Positions 11,146 through 20,916 are shown, numbered from the stretch's first letter. The stretch: DNA of 64,000 nucleotides from Asparagopsis taxiformis (GCA_030407315.1 JALQPE010002094.1:1-64000), one strand, 5' to 3'. Notes: generated from the letters alone by a model not told the origin. A program made the numbers and translations.

Positions 11146-11804
11146 CTAGTTGTAGAATTGTGGCAACTAATGGACTGACTTAGAAAACTTGGCGGCTCAA
11201 TTTACTATTGGCCTTTGGCAAAATTTGAGGAACAAAGAATGAAGTGAGCCGATTGAACTTTTACGTAGATTGTTTATCGTATGTACAATTGTAAACGCAC
11301 AACAGTTCCGCTCTGAGATGACGAAGTCGCCTCCTCACGGCGGATGTTGCTTCCCATGCGCCTTGATTTACATAAATTTACTTTGCACACAGACGTCTGT
11401 TTTGGACGAGTCAACACGCCGCGCCGACAAGGAAAGATGCGTCTATGGACTAATGTTCGAGGATCATGATCCTCAACCACTCGTGGGCGACGTCTGGACG
11501 CGAGGTTGCTCGGTGGGTGGGGTGTGCGCCGATTTGATGGGTCGCATGTCGGGAAGATCGTCAATGTCGGAAATGATTCGGCGGAAATGTCTGCGCATGG
11601 CCTTTTTTGATGTGGCGATACAACCAAGCGATATGGTCCAGGGGAGAGAGATGGGGCGCGTTGTGGATTGGCGTCGGTCAAGTGCGCTGCATGGATGACG
11701 GTAGATAACATGTGATTGTTGATTTGTGGCTGCCAGACTGGTTAGGCAGAGCTGAATAGAAGTGGGCAGCGTGGATGAATTGGTCGAGTGTGTTCTGTCG
11801 TTTC
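11146..11804. other. Host sequence upstream of the Maf gene, no recognised gene
   Basis: Frames of about 140 codons are open on both strands at 11270-11711, but neither protein resembles anything I know, and two mutually antisense frames of this length can occur by chance in GC-rich DNA. It holds a partial copy (11453-11480) of the palindrome found at 11805, beginning ATGTTCGAGGATCATGATCC. It probably includes the promoter of the Maf gene. Confidence 0.5.
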
Positions 11805-11832
11805 ATGTTCGAGGATCATGATCCTCGAACAT
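11805..11832. repeat. Perfect 28-bp palindrome
   Basis: The sequence starts ATGTTCGAGGATCA and reads the same on both strands over 28 bases, centred on ATCATGAT. It lies 18 bp before the Maf ATG. A near copy starts at 11453 but loses symmetry in its last few bases. It could be a dimer-binding operator, a 5'UTR hairpin, or a transposon footprint. Confidence 0.85.
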
Positions 11833-11850
11833 CAGTACTAGTTTTCGGGC

Positions 11851-12443
11851 ATGAAAATCATTCTAGCCAGTCAGTCGCCGCGGCGTCGCCAAATTCTGAC
11901 GCTGATGGGGCTACCATTCCAAGTGAAACCATCCAATTTCGAAGAAACGCTCGATAAATCTTCGTTCGCCTCGCTGACCGATTATGTCATGGCAACAGCA
12001 CACGGCAAAGCCGCTGACGTGGCATCGCAGCTTGACAGCGCCAGCGATGAAACTGAACTAATCATTGGCAGCGACACGGTGGTGTGTATCGACGACAAGA
12101 TTCTGGAAAAGCCCAAATCGGAAGGCGAGGCGTACAGAATGTTGAAATCATTGAGTGGACGTCAACACGTCGTCGCCACGGTGTTTCCCTCATTGTCCGA
12201 GGAGGCAAAGTGTACAATTTCTGCGAACAGTCTAAAGTCTGGTTTACAAAACTCAATGACGACATGATCGCCGCTTACATTAGATCGGCCGAGCCGATGG
12301 ACAAGGCCGGATCGTACGGCATTCAAGGCTACGGTGGCGTGTTTGTGCGCAAAATTGAGGGCTGTTTCTTCGCCGTCATGGGCCTTCCAATGCATGCGCT
12401 GGCACGATACATTTCCGATCTCATCTCACGCGCTGCGCTATAG
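11851..12443 (+). pseudogene. Maf family nucleotide pyrophosphatase, one frameshift
   Basis: Maf/ASMTL-type proteins hydrolyse non-canonical or excess nucleoside triphosphates (dTTP/UTP and modified bases) to monophosphates. The start MKIILASQSPRRRQIL carries the diagnostic SxSPRR substrate loop. Further along are ELIIGSDTVVCIDDKILEKP (the conserved D-T and EKP motifs) and, after the break, MDKAGSYGIQGYGGVF and MGLPMHALARYI at the C terminus. Total length is about 197 residues, normal for the family, with no intron. The first frame leaves the family after HVVAT at 12178-12180; the family sequence resumes one base out of register as GVSLIVRGGK. One missing G in ACGGTG explains this, so it may be a sequencing error. 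The 3' end overlaps the acid phosphatase gene on the other strand by about 115 bp. Confidence 0.88.
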
Positions 12444-13161
12444 ATGGACGCAAAAACGTATTCCAGAAACGTTGTGCCCGCGATGTCGGTGGCTTGGGCG
12501 CTGTTTTCGTGCGTCGTAGATGCCTCGCATTCTTTCGCAAAATCTTGCGGAATGTGTTTACTGATCGCCTTGCTAACCACGCTGAGCGGACATAGAGGGC
12601 CGTACTCTTCGCATCCTTTATTGATCACGCCACTTCCGTTGTACTTGAGTCGCAATTGTGCTTCGTCGTTTTTTGATGCAGGCTCCCACTTTTCTAGCAC
12701 TACTTCGTCTGCAAAATCAGGCAATCCGCGGTAGGCTCCGTCCTAAAAACATTCCATCATTGGTAGTAAAGTCGTGTCGTGTCCAGAGTATATCTTGCAT
12801 CGCCATGGATTCGTCGCGTAAGATTCCGATTCATGTAATAGTTCATCAACAAACTGCGTGCACGCACATATCCAAAGTGGATCAGTAAGTACATATATGA
12901 CAATGAAACCGAGCGAATATAGAATAAACTTACACGTCCCAAACCGAGCCTCCATGTTTGACGAGAATGAACCTTGTGAATTTGCGAAACGGCTAGTGGA
13001 AACTCGTGTGATTCCCACGGCTGTGCTTGGCACCCATTCTCCTGCAGCGCAATGGCAATGTCACGCAGCGCCAACGCGAAATGACTGCGCGAATGAAGAC
13101 GATTTTCAGCGCTTGCATCAGCCGCCAAAGGCGGCAGTAGCTCGGTAGCGCGCAACTCCGT
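12329..13161 (-). pseudogene. Histidine acid phosphatase (C-terminal half), in-frame TAG
   Basis: This is the C-terminal part of a histidine (clade 2) acid phosphatase, a phosphomonoesterase usually secreted or lysosomal. Exon 13161-12934 ends QTWRLGLGR; an 80-nt intron follows; the next exon reads FVDELLHE then KIYSGHDTTLLPMM, the H-D proton-donor motif of the family. It continues with DFADEVVLEKW and LKYNG...CEEYGPLCPL, which match the usual post-HD strand and disulfide loop. A TAG at 12745-12743, between MMECF and DGAYRG, interrupts the frame in an otherwise good region, where Gln would fit. The exon with the N-terminal RHG motif was not found, although a TAG acceptor just before 13161 suggests an upstream exon. 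The last 38 codons run antisense to the Maf gene and may be beyond the true end. Confidence 0.72.
12854..12933 (-). other. Spliceosomal intron, 80 nt
   Basis: On the minus strand the intron starts GTAAGT (12933-12928) and ends GCACGCAG (to 12854). Removing it joins ...GLGR to FVDELLHE in phase 0 and keeps the acid phosphatase frame. It is the only intron in the window that I can support. Confidence 0.75.
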
Positions 13162-13800
13162 GGACGCGGGAATGTGGAATGACTAATAGTTAGCTTTTGA
13201 GCATGTACAGTATTCACTTCTCCTGTAAACTAGAATCTCAGCTTTCCTCAGTTTCTGCTTCATGAGCAAAATCCCCTTGCAGGCTCCAATTCATTCTTCC
13301 GCTACTTTTGCGCCTTTACAGAGACGATATACAAGTCGAATTGAGAGCAAAGTTTGGTCAACGAGTCACGTATTATATGGAAACAACGTAGCATGGCTGT
13401 ACAGTCAATAGAAACACGGTGCATAAGTACATTTTTGGTGGAAAATTATGTATGCCACGGGCTCAGATATGATCAGATTTTATCAGAAACTACCAATAAG
13501 GCTGTCAATTCGCTTGACCGCAGAATCACAAAGAGTGCCAGTAGGTTGTCCGCACAACAGACCAAAAAGGTAGCGACAGACTGTCAGACAATGTATTTGA
13601 ACAATGCTACGGGCTGAAACATACGTGGAATTTCAATTCCATTCCAGTCAGTCATTATTTTCTCCTCATTGGCTACAATTCAATCAACATTTTCTGGGTC
13701 AATCAATATCTCAGAATTTTCCGATTCTGGTTTCGAAAGTACATTCTGTTCATATCGAAATCAGTGTTAGGTGCCATCGGTCGTAGTCACGTTCTGTGTG
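13162..13800. other. Intergenic, no recognised gene
   Basis: No frame here resembles a protein. I looked for the RHGxRxP exon expected upstream of the acid phosphatase fragment and did not find it. AT content rises compared with the flanks. Confidence 0.5.
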
Positions 13801-14723
13801 TGATAGTTTCTCCGTTGGTTGTGGTATGGGAGCCCTTTGTGTCTGTTGCATAGTTTGCGTGGCTAAGGGCGTTTGTTGTGAGGGTGGAACTCGCGTGGTG
13901 GTTGGGATGCGAGGTTTCGGATTGGGATTTTGTTGCTTGGGTCGGATGGCCTATGGGGTCGACGCGATCGTTTGGTTTCGTTTTGGTTTGGTGGGGGCTG
14001 TAGACTGTATTTTTTGGGGTGCCTCAGGGGGTTGGTTTGACTTAGGTGGATCTGTTGTTTGGCTTTGTCCACTTTTGCGGATCATCCGCATGATGCCAAT
14101 TCGAAAGGGCTTTGCAGTTGCAATGTTAGTTTTCGGTTTGTAAGTTGCGGGGTGGTTTAATGGATTTGGATGGCGTTTTTTGTTTTCTTGTGTCTGTTTC
14201 TGACTGTTTGTCCGTGCACCGAAAAAGGTTGGCAAGTCGAAACGAACTCTGTTTGTGGGTGTGTTGTTTTCATCTCGTTTACGTTTTCGCCCTAGAATGG
14301 GGAGTATGTATAGCCCGTTTGTGTTTGGGGCTGTGGCGATTATCCGCTCATTCGATGGCTATGGTTGCGGTTTTGTTATGAACGCGTTATATTTCTTGAA
14401 GATCACATCATGTGTCTCTTCGAGTTGACTCACTGATATGAGATTGTGCGCGGCGTGGGCATAGTGACAGCGTAGGGGACTTGCAGGAATTTGTTGTCAG
14501 TGATTTGTATTTGTGCTGGCCCGGCATGTGTTACCGGTGATGGTTGTCCGGATGCGGTGATTGATTTTGCTGTAATGGGACGCATATTTTGTTGCGGGTG
14601 TTTTAGTTGTGTTCAACACAATACCAAGTTGGTATAGCTCTAGAGTCAAGTATGTAGGAGGTAGAGGAAGAGGTGTTTATTGTGCTGGGTAGGTTGGTAT
14701 CCTGTGGTGTACGATTGTCTGTG
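13801..14723 (-). other. Probable downstream remains of a minus-strand retroelement
   Basis: The plus strand is very G/T-rich, so the minus-strand frames at 13863-14235 are rich in Pro, Asn, Lys and Thr. They follow the gag relic at 14724-15497 in the same direction and may be its basic C-terminal tail or linker. No RT, RNase H or integrase motif is visible. Confidence 0.35.
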
Positions 14724-15497
14724 TCATGTTGTGGAGTTAGGGAAGTTGGTATATCTCGGAAGGCTGTGAATGGTATGCCTGAGATGGATAGTAGGGGAAG
14801 ATTCAATATCTCTGTTTCCGTAGACTGGAGAATAGCATTGCTGCTGTGGGAGAATGCGGTATTCAGCTGCATGACTTTGGATGGGTTGTCGTGGTTGGTT
14901 CATTGTTTGGCGTAGCAGCTTTTGGCGCTTGTAACATTTCGTCATAGTATGTGTGGGTGATCCATGTAACATGCACCACATCCCCTTGTGGCCAGGTGGT
15001 GGTGGAATGTGTTGGCTCAAGTATGTGGGTTGTGGACTTTTGTATGCTGCAGGTTGATAGTTATGGTATACCCCTCGTGGGAATGGAATGTTTCGATTGG
15101 TTTGGGTCGGCGGTGGTGTGTAGGTGGGGTGAGGGGCTGGGGATAGTAGAGAGGTCGGGATGGAGTGAGGGGACGGTGCCGGTGCCAGTGCAGGTAGTGA
15201 ATGTGTGGTCTGTGATGGTGCCGCTGCGTCGTACTCTACGAGCATGCTATACACTAGTGTAAGATTTGGACGCTCACCATCGTGAAAGTTATGAAAATTC
15301 GCCAGACTTCGTAGTAGTGGTGCCCATTCGGGGATGTGGTATAGCCCATTCATGACAAATTGTACCGTGTTGTGGGACTCGTCCCATATTGCGCTACGAG
15401 CGGTCGTGGGAGGATAATCCCAGGCGTCTGGAAAGGGCGCCAGGAGGGGTCGCTTAAGCGGTACGCTCGAGAGCGTGAGTGGGTGTTCGGTAAGGAA
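14724..15497 (-). pseudogene. Gypsy-type gag relic with zinc knuckle
   Basis: A minus-strand frame of about 257 codons is open from a TGA at 15500-15498 to 14724. The first part contains PLLAPFPDAWDYPP, AIWDESHNTVQF and MNGLYHIPEWAPLL, a helical capsid-like stretch. A long Pro/Ser/Thr linker follows. Then W-C-M-L-H-G-S-P-T-H-T-M-T-K-C-Y gives CX2HX4HX4C, the knuckle variant seen in several plant-type gypsy gags. Neither a proper start nor a pol is attached. An ATG at 15353 exists but the reading quality upstream of it suggests the domain starts earlier. The frame runs into the left end of the noncoding repeat that begins near 15500. Confidence 0.6.
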
Positions 15498-15817
15498 TCA
15501 GCCGCGAAGAGCCGCGTTGGTAATCACTAGCCGCGGTGACGTGGCAAGGGAATTGTCGCCCAAGGGCGAATGGGCGCGTGCCGCCTTGCATTGGCACCGG
15601 GCCACATTGCTTGTGCGGGACCCTTCGGCGAGCGTGCGACGTGTAGCAATATAGGCGCGATTAGTCGCACACGTGTGCGAGCGGGAAGATTCTCCCGTTA
15701 CAACTGTGTACGTGTACGTTACGTCTGGCCGTTTCTATTAGTTTACACGTAGCAACGTAGCAGCTTACTCTGTAAGGCCCCTGGGCCGCATAAACACCCC
15801 ACAAGGTCCATTGGACG

Positions 15818-15846
15818 CCGGACCGGGACCGTTGGTCCTGGTCCGG
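15818..15846. repeat. Hairpin in copy A (13-bp stem, 3-nt loop)
   Basis: CCGGACCGGGACC at 15818-15830 pairs with GGTCCTGGTCCGG at 15834-15846 with one G-T pair and loop GTT. The corresponding place in copy B (20195-20225) has a different sequence that still pairs. Confidence 0.85.
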
Positions 15847-16668
15847 TCCCGGCAGTCTCGTTGACCATTTAAGGTTAACGGACTGCCCACTAAGCTACAA
15901 TAAAGGCAGATCGTCTCGGTTCCAAATCTTTCGACCATGGTCGTTTAACTTACAACTAAACGGCGGCGGCAGTTCCCTTACCGGATACCCGCTGCTCCGT
16001 TTCGATCTCCAATTGGGGATCGCTCGCACATTTCCCCAATTGCCCGCCGCGAACCTCCTCCGGCGGGAGTGCACGTGGATTGCCCCAGGGCATTTCGTCT
16101 CCGCGGTAGTGGACCACCTTCCCGCTTCTTTTAACGCCGTCAGGCGACCGGGAGTGGCCTTCCGCCCACCGGGACAAGGCTACCGACTGGGAGCGCTGTC
16201 GGTTCGGCACTCCCAGCCGGTCAACCGAGCCAACGCCCGTAGGCTTCTCAATCGGTCTCGACCGCAGCCGCCGGCGGTATTACAGTTGCGGAATCCGTCG
16301 TGTGGGCAGCCACGCGTGGAGGCGACCACAATTCCCCGCGGGGATCCATCGCGCTAAGTGCCTAGTTAACCCTTAAGTGGGTTGAGGACGGCCACGGCCG
16401 ATAGGTCCCTCCGGCATGTTAGATCCAGCCGTCCCGGACCCCGCTCTACCACCCACTACCGGGTTAGGAGACAGATGTCCGGGCTCTGAGGGATCGATCC
16501 ACCCGACACCGCCCTCGGACTACTAGGATCGCACGAGGCGTCAGCCTCGTGGAATCGGCGCTCTCACTCGTGAGTTCGAAGCCTTACCCCTATCCTCTTA
16601 TCCTCCTCGGAGGTACAATCTATCTACAAGGGCTAACGTCCTACACGTGTGTAGCAGATCGAAAATCT

Positions 16669-16787
16669 GCAGGAGCAGCAAACCACCCGACAGGTGTCCC
16701 GAGCCTCGGTAGAGGAGGTGGTAGAGCAGATGAACCTTATAACGTACCCAGCGGGTAATCTCGTATGAGAGAAGGTATCGCTACCCG
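16669..16787. repeat. Inverted repeat arm, left
   Basis: About 119 bp from GCAGGAGCAGCAAACCACCC to GGTATCGCTACCCG. Its reverse complement, with a modest number of substitutions, is at 19081-19200. It includes ACAGGTGTCCCGAGCCTCGG and GAGCAGATGAACCTTATA. It is the best-conserved block between copies A and B. Confidence 0.9.
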
Positions 16788-17460
16788 GAGGGGTTTGTGC
16801 GATTATAGCCCTCACGCGAGGTGCGTATTAATGGAGCAAGTTACGTAATCCGTCGAGCTGTTGGCTAACCCTAAGGTTTCCCCGGAGAGGGTTGAACAAT
16901 AGGTATGCGAACACTGTTCCAGTGGGTCGTAGTTCCACTTGAGTTTACGTTACTCTAGAAACCGAGCCTACTGGCTATTCCAGCTGCGTATATATACTAA
17001 GTCTACTGTAAGCTAGGGTTAGTGGTTAGGAATAAATATCCAGTTATTGACCAACCAGAGCCCAGTTAACGGCACTCTCCTACCCGCGAGGTCATTGCCA
17101 ATAGGCTTACATTGTAATGTATGGTTGATCAGCCTAAGTTAAAATTTGCCCCTTGTGGGGTCTTGGCCGGGGCCGATAGGCCCGGGTGGGGTTATTTGTC
17201 AGCCTTAGCTTGTCCCAAGTATAGGAAACACGCCAGTGGGCTGGTGCCTTCTGATTGGCACATCCCTTAAGTGGGTACCCAATAGGGAAGCGACACGGCT
17301 CGATCAGCGAGGACCGCCAGGCGGTACGACACTGCCAACGCGATCCTACGTCTTCGGATGATCATATAACAATATACACTACTACAAACGTAATACACTA
17401 TACAAATAGTATCTATACCGCCGTCGTCTCACACGACTCATCAATAAAGTGTGATCATTG

Positions 17461-18180
17461 ACTCTCCATTCCAACATCTGGTGCAGAAGGAAAATTCCTC
17501 GCCAGTTCATGGGAATATAACCTGCGGTATCAAACCGGTTCCAGGAAATTCCAACCCATCATCCAAACACCACACCTGCAACATTAAATTTACTTCTCCG
17601 TCTGGCAATCCCCGCCTCAGCGCATGTCCCGATCGCCCGAATCCTGCCAACTCCATTGGTGCCGCGCGACCGGTGATTATCAACTGCCCCTTCCCTTTCG
17701 GCAACCGCATCTGCCACTTGAGAAAGCAACAGATCAGCGAAGCGAAGCCTCAGAAATATTCAAAAACCGTGGAAAAACGAAAATATTTCAATTTACTGAA
17801 ACGGTCAGAAAAATTTGACCTCTGAAGAATATTTGTTGCGTTTTCCGAAAATTTCGGCTTTATGGAGACTTGCAGCTGGGAATTTGAATTTGGAATTCCA
17901 AACATTCCGCATTAATTTTATTACAAATTTTCATGTTTAAAATTGCGTAGAACATTTTTCAGAATTTGTCTGATTACTTTGATAACAGTTCTCCGAAGTA
18001 AATGAAAAAATATAAAAAAATCGGGCCGGAATCTCACGCGAGTTACAGTGGTAAGAACGGAGCTTGCGTCAAACGACCCTTGGGTCATTCAGGAGCAAGA
18101 CAGGCTGGTCTAGCAGGCCAACTCAGGACCATAAGGCTCCCAAAGCATCTCTAACTAGGCCCCAATAAGGCCTACTACCC
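17461..18180. other. Spacer between repeat copies, no recognised gene
   Basis: The frame open on the plus strand at 17451-17825 does not resemble a known protein. From about 17750 to 18010 the DNA turns A/T-rich. The stretch 18025-18180 is GC-richer again and may belong to the RT relic that follows. Confidence 0.45.
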
Positions 18181-18476
18181 CTTGCATTGATAAATATTGG
18201 GAACATGCCGTGGTTCTCGATTAAACTACACCTACTGCGCGATAGAATCATCCTTCATCCTCTTCCGACAGCCTTAAAGTCGGCGAAAGCACAACTGGTC
18301 GCACTTCACAAATTATGCCCTCGCGGGCTGTGCAAGCATTCATTGGGCTGCTCAATCACGCGTTTCCAAGTGTGCAAAGACCTCATACGACATACGCATG
18401 GAAAAGTGTAAAATCTGCGACATCACACAATCTTCAGCGTATCAAATGCGCATGCACGAAGGAGGCGCGAATCGAT
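18180..18476 (+). pseudogene. Possible DIRS-like reverse transcriptase / RNase H relic
   Basis: The plus-strand frame starting near 18315 reads AVQAFIGLLNHAF, then an Arg/Lys-rich stretch with KSATSHNLQRIKCAC and TKEARIDLP. In tyrosine-recombinase (DIRS/PAT) retrotransposons the thumb/RNase H junction reads roughly LQ-x-FIGLLNHA, PGR, RRLI, H-x-IRLN, ARxDLxWW. The order and spacing agree, but PGR and the final WW are missing and only about 60 codons remain. The preceding stretch ALKSAKAQLVALHKL (18260-18310), in another frame, would fit the helix before it. Similarity is judged from memory only. The relic stops exactly where the 46-bp palindrome begins. Confidence 0.35.
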
Positions 18477-18522
18477 TTGCCTCCAGCACACGCTAGTGAT
18501 CACTAGCGTGTGCTGGAGGCAA
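18477..18522. repeat. Perfect 46-bp palindrome
   Basis: The first arm starts TTGCCTCCAGCACACGCTAG and the second arm is its exact reverse complement, with no spacer; the centre is TGATCA (18497-18502). The symmetry breaks at 18476/18523. It could extrude as a cruciform. It coincides with the point where the RT-like frame ends. Confidence 0.93.
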
Positions 18523-19080
18523 GAGAGGCTCAAAAGAACAACTTCTAAACTTGCGAGCTGTACAAATTAAACTTCTGAATACACCTAGAAACGGAAGCCC
18601 ACGAGCATACACGGTGAAATTTGCGCAAGAAGCGCGAAGTAAGGGGCCAGGAGTTTATAGATAGGTTAAATAACCAATTTGTTAAAGAAGTTTCCACTTT
18701 TAGAAGAAGTTTCCAAACCTCCGAACCTTCCTCTCTGACTGTCAGCAAGTTTGATCATATTGCGTGTTTCATTAACGCAATACATTGTTTGAATTTGAAT
18801 CTTAATGTTTACAGTTACTCACCGTGAGGATCATTGCAAAACTGTTTCCTTTGAATCGGTGATTTGGTGTTTACACTTGCAGAAACGTTCTGTTGCGATC
18901 CCGACGCATGAATTGCAAGTGCAATACCATAGCTACATCCTATATATCTCTTTAGACTAGCAACGCAAGAAAAGAGAGAAAGAGGGAGCTACCCGATACC
19001 AATAAGCTTTTATGCAGGAAAGACCTGTGATTCCAAGATAAGATCATTATCTTCTAAAACTACAATCGCACGACCCTATC
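18523..19080. other. Spacer, no recognised gene
   Basis: Short frames on both strands (about 65 codons) have no recognisable features. AT-rich at 18640-18960. Confidence 0.45.
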
Positions 19081-19200
19081 CGGGTAGCGATGCCTTCTCT
19101 CATACGAGACTACCCACTGGGTACCCTATAAGGTTCATCTGCTCTATTACTTCCTCTACCGAGGCTCGGGACACCTGTTGTGTGGTTTTGCCGCACCAGC
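19081..19200. repeat. Inverted repeat arm, right
   Basis: It is the reverse complement of 16669-16787, from CGGGTAGCGATGCCTTCTCT to TTTTGCCGCACCAGC. With the left arm it frames about 2.3 kb holding the RT-like relic and the 46-bp palindrome. Confidence 0.9.
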
Positions 19201-20194
19201 GGATTTTTTACCAGCTACACAAACTAGGAGCGAAATTAGTAGAGGATTAATCCGTCAATTTTCCTTTCATGTGCTTCATTTCCATTGACCTGTGATTGGA
19301 AATGATCCCCTGTATCAGGTTCAATACAAAAGTTACCAGTGTAATACTGATCTTCACAACCAAGAGATGGAATATGTACCCTGTTGCTTTTGTCTATTGA
19401 AGACATATGGACTGAATTCTGAGCACGAAAAATCCAGATCTTCATATAACGGGAGTATTTCAGATCTGGTAATGCCAACTGACATGTTTGATCCCCACTT
19501 CACCGCCTCCAATTCATATGTAGAGGCACGCAGGAAGTTTTGAGCATACTTTACGAACGCCTGTCTGATGCAAAATGTAGGACTTATTTCTCGCTGCGAA
19601 GCGATAGAATTCTCCGGAAACGGAGTAGCGCAAGCGACAACGAGGAAAGCCCCGATCCAGCGAGTACGCTGTAAAAATGATCTCCAATCGGCGGTGATCA
19701 GCCGGATTCCGAAGGGAGGAAAATGAGTAATACTCGAGGATCGAGTCCTGCAACGGCCTTCGACTAAGAAATCGGTAGAGTGGTAGAGCGGGTCTTCCAC
19801 GAGATTCCTCCGACCAGGAGTATTTCGGTCTGCCGTCCCCAACCTACTTAAAGGTTAGCTGGGCTCGCGAATAATTCGAACGGAATATCTCCTTGTGCGA
19901 GTCGGACCGGATGGGGTGCGCGACTGCCAGCACCGGATCTGGTCTTACTACCTCGCGGTAGGAGTCTCCTTCACAGCTGTGACTCGGCGTCACGGCGCGT
20001 CGCGGTGTGTTGTGCGGTTCACGCGCGACGGAACACGATTGGGAATCATAGATCTACTCTCGCGAGAGAGGTTGCGCGCTGAAGAGCTGTTGTAAGGCGC
20101 TTTCCAGGCGAATAGGATGTAGTCCACAATAGTGCTGACTTTATTGTAACTGTTGCGGTGAGTCACCGTACTAAATTTGTTAAAGTCGGATCTC

Positions 20195-20225
20195 GGTTGG
20201 CCAGGACCGATGGTCCTGGCCAACC
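20195..20225. repeat. Hairpin in copy B (14-bp perfect stem, 3-nt loop)
   Basis: GGTTGGCCAGGACC (20195-20208), loop GAT, GGTCCTGGCCAACC (20212-20225). It sits at the place matching the hairpin at 15818-15846 in copy A, with several base pairs changed on both sides. Confidence 0.9.
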
Positions 20226-20916
20226 AGTGGGGTGGACCTTGTGGTCCCTACAAATTCCCCACTACACTGACACTTTTCGTGTACTTCTACTACAGTAAAC
20301 TAATATTGACACTATAGCTAATAGTGTCGCTACTAGTGTAGAGTGACGTGTACGCGCGCCGGCGTACACGTGTGGAAAGGCTCGCGTCCCTGCTGTAACC
20401 CCGCGCTACTACACGTGTCCGTGAATTCGAGTTAAGATTGGCGCCAACCCTTCGGATCCATCGCTCGCTGCGCCCGTTACCTTTGTTCCCGATCCTTCTG
20501 TAGTGCAATGCCACTTGGCGAAGCGCTTACAGCTAGGTGTTTCACCTCCAATTTTGGGCACTTTACCCAATTCTTTTAATTCTCGACTATTTTGGACTAT
20601 CTATTCTAACAGCAGTGCAATCACTGAACACGTGGCACGTGACACCAGTGATACACTGAATTGTACACTACACCTAACAGTTTACACTGTATTTACAGTG
20701 TGCCAGCGCCGCCGGCGCACCCGTCACTTAGGGTTTTTCGACCACCCCACTGTATCAGTATTTAGCCTAGCTATTGGACACCAACCACAAGGACATTTAG
20801 GGTTACAAGCCACATATAATTTATTATTTAACTAGAGGCGAATCGCCATGTACTTTGATTGTAAAATCCAGCCGGAAGCTTGGTGTCCAATCTACCCCCA
20901 GGGTGCGTTTTGCCTA

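Larger units (their letters stand above)
15500..17460. repeat. Noncoding LTR-like repeat, copy A
   Basis: About 2 kb without a protein. Blocks here recur, in the same order but reverse-complemented, at 19081-20830: TTAACCCTTAAGTGGGTTG (16363; counterpart near 19855), CCCGCTCTACCACCCACTAC (16439; near 19790), the hairpin at 15818, and a 119-bp block at 16669-16787. It also shares GCACACGTGTGCGAG (15668) and CCCACAAGGTCC (15798) with the gypsy LTR at the window start. I read it as a solo LTR or a non-autonomous LTR element. Exact ends were not found. Confidence 0.6.
19081..20830. repeat. Noncoding LTR-like repeat, copy B (inverted relative to copy A)
   Basis: Reverse-complemented, this region follows copy A block by block: the 119-bp arm, the CCCGCTCTACCACT/TTTAAGTAGGTTGGGGACGG block at about 19780-19860, the hairpin at 20195, and the ACAAGGTCC motif near 20240-20250. 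Between the arm and the next block it carries about 340 bp more than copy A (about 19210-19550), with an unmatched minus-strand frame. I infer two members of one family in head-to-head or tail-to-tail orientation. Confidence 0.58.

Noticed and set aside
11270..11711. Antisense pair of 140-codon frames before the Maf gene
   Set aside because: No recognisable motif on either strand, and both being open together is expected by chance in this composition.
16705..16740. tRNA-like A box (GGTGGTAGAGCAGATG) in copy A, as in a tRNA-derived SINE
   Set aside because: No B box at the expected distance and no cloverleaf; the same block in copy B has GAAGTAATAGAGCAG, which weakens the A box.
15500..17460. 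Fragment of a ribosomal or group I intron RNA, suggested by GC-rich structured sequence
   Set aside because: No conserved rRNA or group I core segments recognised; collinear match with copy B and shared LTR motifs explain it better as a repeat.
19236..19842. Minus-strand frame in copy B as a gene
   Set aside because: It resembles no protein I know, and the corresponding place in copy A is missing; treated as an insertion in the repeat.
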